64,000 bases of DNA from Crossaster papposus (taxonomy: Eukaryota > Echinodermata > Asteroidea > Velatida > Solasteridae), in the NCBI GenBank assembly GCA_037893245.1, contig JBAIAA010000743.1:496001-560000 (forward strand), in the 5' to 3' direction. The translations under genes and the position numbers were made by a program. The notes below the pieces were generated by a model. It saw only the letters and a list, made by a program, of their open reading frames with translations. It made no database searches and was not told where the DNA came from. This document shows, piece after piece, positions 62,188-64,000 of the stretch (position 1 is its first letter; every line of letters starts with the position of its first letter).

Positions 62188-62427
62188 AACCAGTTCGCGC
62201 CGGATGACGTATATAAACGCAAAAATTTCCCCAAATTCAAAACGCATGACGAATAAACACGCCAAGTTCAAGTTCGGAAATGTATGTCAGCAGCGCGCAA
62301 GGCCGGAAATGCGTGGGTGTGCTACCCAGCACTATCGGCCTGAACACGCTTCGGATCGAGTTTCGTTAAAAATAATCCCGCCCGTCGGCTCGGCGATGTT
62401 AAAATAATCCCGGCGCGAACTGGTTAA
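62188..62427 (+). mobile_element. R1 MITE, best preserved copy
   Basis: TTAACCAGTTCGCGCCGG to CCGGCGCGAACTGGTTAA with a 16-18-nt terminal repeat. The interior includes AGCGCGCAAGGCCGGAAATG and GATCGAGTTTCGTTAAAA. Confidence 0.9.
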
Positions 62428-62539
62428 AGAACTTTAAAACTCCACATTGTTAGGGGCGAAGTGCCCGAGGAGACCTAGCCAGAGTGGGACGTAGCATAAG
62501 GGGGCCGCAGAGTGGGAGGGGAGGAGCTCAGATTTTACT

Positions 62540-62775
62540 TTTTTGTCAATTGGCCAATATTTGACTTTTTAAATTGTAGGGGGTCAGCCTTGCGTTTTTA
62601 TCAAAATTGGCTAAAATTTGAGTTTTGAGAAAAATGAATAATTGTAAGGGTTAAGCTTTGCTTTTTTGGTCAAAAAATTACTCGTAATGGTATGGGTTTA
62701 ACCTGGGAAAAACAGCAATCAGCTCTAAAATGAAGTAATAAACAAGCAGCACTGACTCACTATTCAAATGTTTTA
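62540..62775 (+). repeat. Second copy of the 40.4-kb degenerate repeat
   Basis: GGCCAATATTTGACTTTTTA, GTAATGGTATGGGTTTAACC and AATAAACAAGCAGCACTGAC occur in the same order as at 40860-41040. Confidence 0.75.
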
Positions 62776-62914
62776 TTAAAGACATTTTCAACACTTTGAA
62801 ATGGACGGAACTGGATTTTCATTATGGACGGTATTAATGTTTATTGTAGTGCAGATATTAAACTATTTTGAACTTGTAACAATACAGTGAAAGTACAGTT
62901 TTTAAGCAGAACTA

Positions 62915-63205
62915 TAAGTACATTGTAGTGGCGGATCTGGGGGGGGGGGGGGGGGGGGGTGTTGAAATTGTATAAGTACTACTAACATAACGTTTTCCCC
63001 TAAATAACATCTCAGAAATTCTAACTTGAGTTCTAATTTCTTGCGGATTACAGAAAGGCATGCATGTAATCCTAAACTTGCCTTAGAGTTTAGGCCGAAG
63101 CATTTGTAATGCCCTGGCCCTCCCACCTGATTGTGTAGGCATTGCTCAAATATCACCCCCCTTTTTGGGCTCAAAGCTAGATCCGCCAGTACATTGTATG
63201 TAAGA
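62915..63205. repeat. Inverted-repeat element with a poly-G run
   Basis: ACATTGTAGTGGCGGATCT and AGATCCGCCAGTACATTGT are inverted ends; a run of about 20 G starts at 62940. The last 800 nt of the window show nothing recognisable. Confidence 0.65.
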
Positions 63206-64000
63206 ATTACAAACAAGATTAAAAATTTAAAAGTATAATTATCTTTATCTAGAACTCTGAATGTACCTTGACTAAATGTTTCGAAAGGATACAATGCCAA
63301 ATAGTCGCAAGAATCTCCATGTTAATGCAACTACCAATTTTAAGATCCGAGTAAGGAAATGACAAGCTGTGGAATGGTATTTTAAAAACAAATATATTGT
63401 GTTTTTACTGAATGAATTGAATGAATTGAAGAAAAAAATAATAACGACCAAGGAGACATAGTTTTGCCCTATTAATATATTGTACAGGATTCATATTTTT
63501 ACAGATTGCAGAACAGCCCATAACAATTAACGTGTCTGTTATTTCTGGCTTTTGTCTTTAAATGTATACATTTATTGAAGTTTTTAAAAACTTTGCAACG
63601 CACAGAAACATTTTACCAAGAACATGAATTAAATCGTAAAGGGTAGGATTTTCTTAAAGAAAAACAATTTAAATATAATGCACTTGTCAATATGACATGT
63701 AAGGTGAAAGTAAAAATGTTCGCATCAACATTAAGTACCTCTACACATTACCCTGAAGGTGAATCTAATAAACGCTAATAGCTGTGCTGAGTGTAGGTAA
63801 AAATATAAACAACAATTCAACTTTAAATACATTTTCATTCATTGAAGCTGCAGAAATATTAAATCTATGGTAATAATTGAGAATAACTATCTACTCTAAA
63901 AAAACAAAATACTTATATATATTGCAATTGGTGTAATAAAGTAGAATTGAACTTTCGCCGTCATTTGCATAATTTTTAAGAAACATTGAAAATTCCTTAT

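Noticed and set aside
62902..63300. 132-codon minus-strand frame with a Pro run
   Set aside because: It spans the poly-G run of an inverted-repeat element; no recognisable protein.

Overview
The window is eukaryotic nuclear DNA: AT-rich, intron-rich, and packed with short inverted-repeat elements, SINE-like units, satellites and decayed retroelements. An invertebrate deuterostome, most likely an echinoderm, fits best. The reasons are a KIF15 orthologue close to the vertebrate one, intronless rhodopsin-like receptors of a lineage-expanded kind, a U12-type AT-AC intron, and TTAGGG-type repeats. The species assignment is inference and moderate at best.

Left half (1-34,140, + strand): one gene, the orthologue of the plus-end-directed mitotic kinesin KIF15 (kinesin-12). 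Thirty-one exons were placed by reading frame, splice phase and similarity to KIF15; together they encode about 1,401 residues. The gene runs off the left edge, so roughly 80 N-terminal residues are missing. The exons run from just before the P-loop through the motor, neck and long coiled coil to a stop at 34,138-34,140. Twenty-nine introns are GT-AG. One (28,962-29,779) has consensus U12 AT-AC signals. Two exons (18 and 22) have decayed tandem copies beside them.

Two intronless class A GPCR genes lie on the minus strand. One (25,694-26,632) is nested in the 6.6-kb intron 23 of KIF15. Its paralogue (37,752-38,636) lies 3.6 kb downstream of KIF15. Both have lost the NPxxY motif of helix 7.

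Middle (38.7-51.5 kb): no confident gene. It holds a degenerate tandem repeat, a hexamer microsatellite, a broken I-group LINE on the minus strand (EN, RT and RNase H recognisable), SINE and MITE copies, a 430-base pyrimidine tract, a heptamer satellite and a higher-order repeat. A few exon-like segments on the plus strand are unassigned.

Right part (51.5-62 kb, minus strand): remains of a receptor tyrosine phosphatase gene resembling the R2B (MAM-type) group. D1 exons lie at 61.9 and 58.3 kb, followed by a block of about five exons present three times in tandem. The last two D2 exons, ending in a stop, are open. The catalytic P-loop arginine is cysteine in all three copies, and stops and frameshifts occur throughout, so it is called a pseudogene. 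The final 2 kb hold repeats only.

At least seven repeat families are shared across the window. They are named R1-R7 here for internal reference only.
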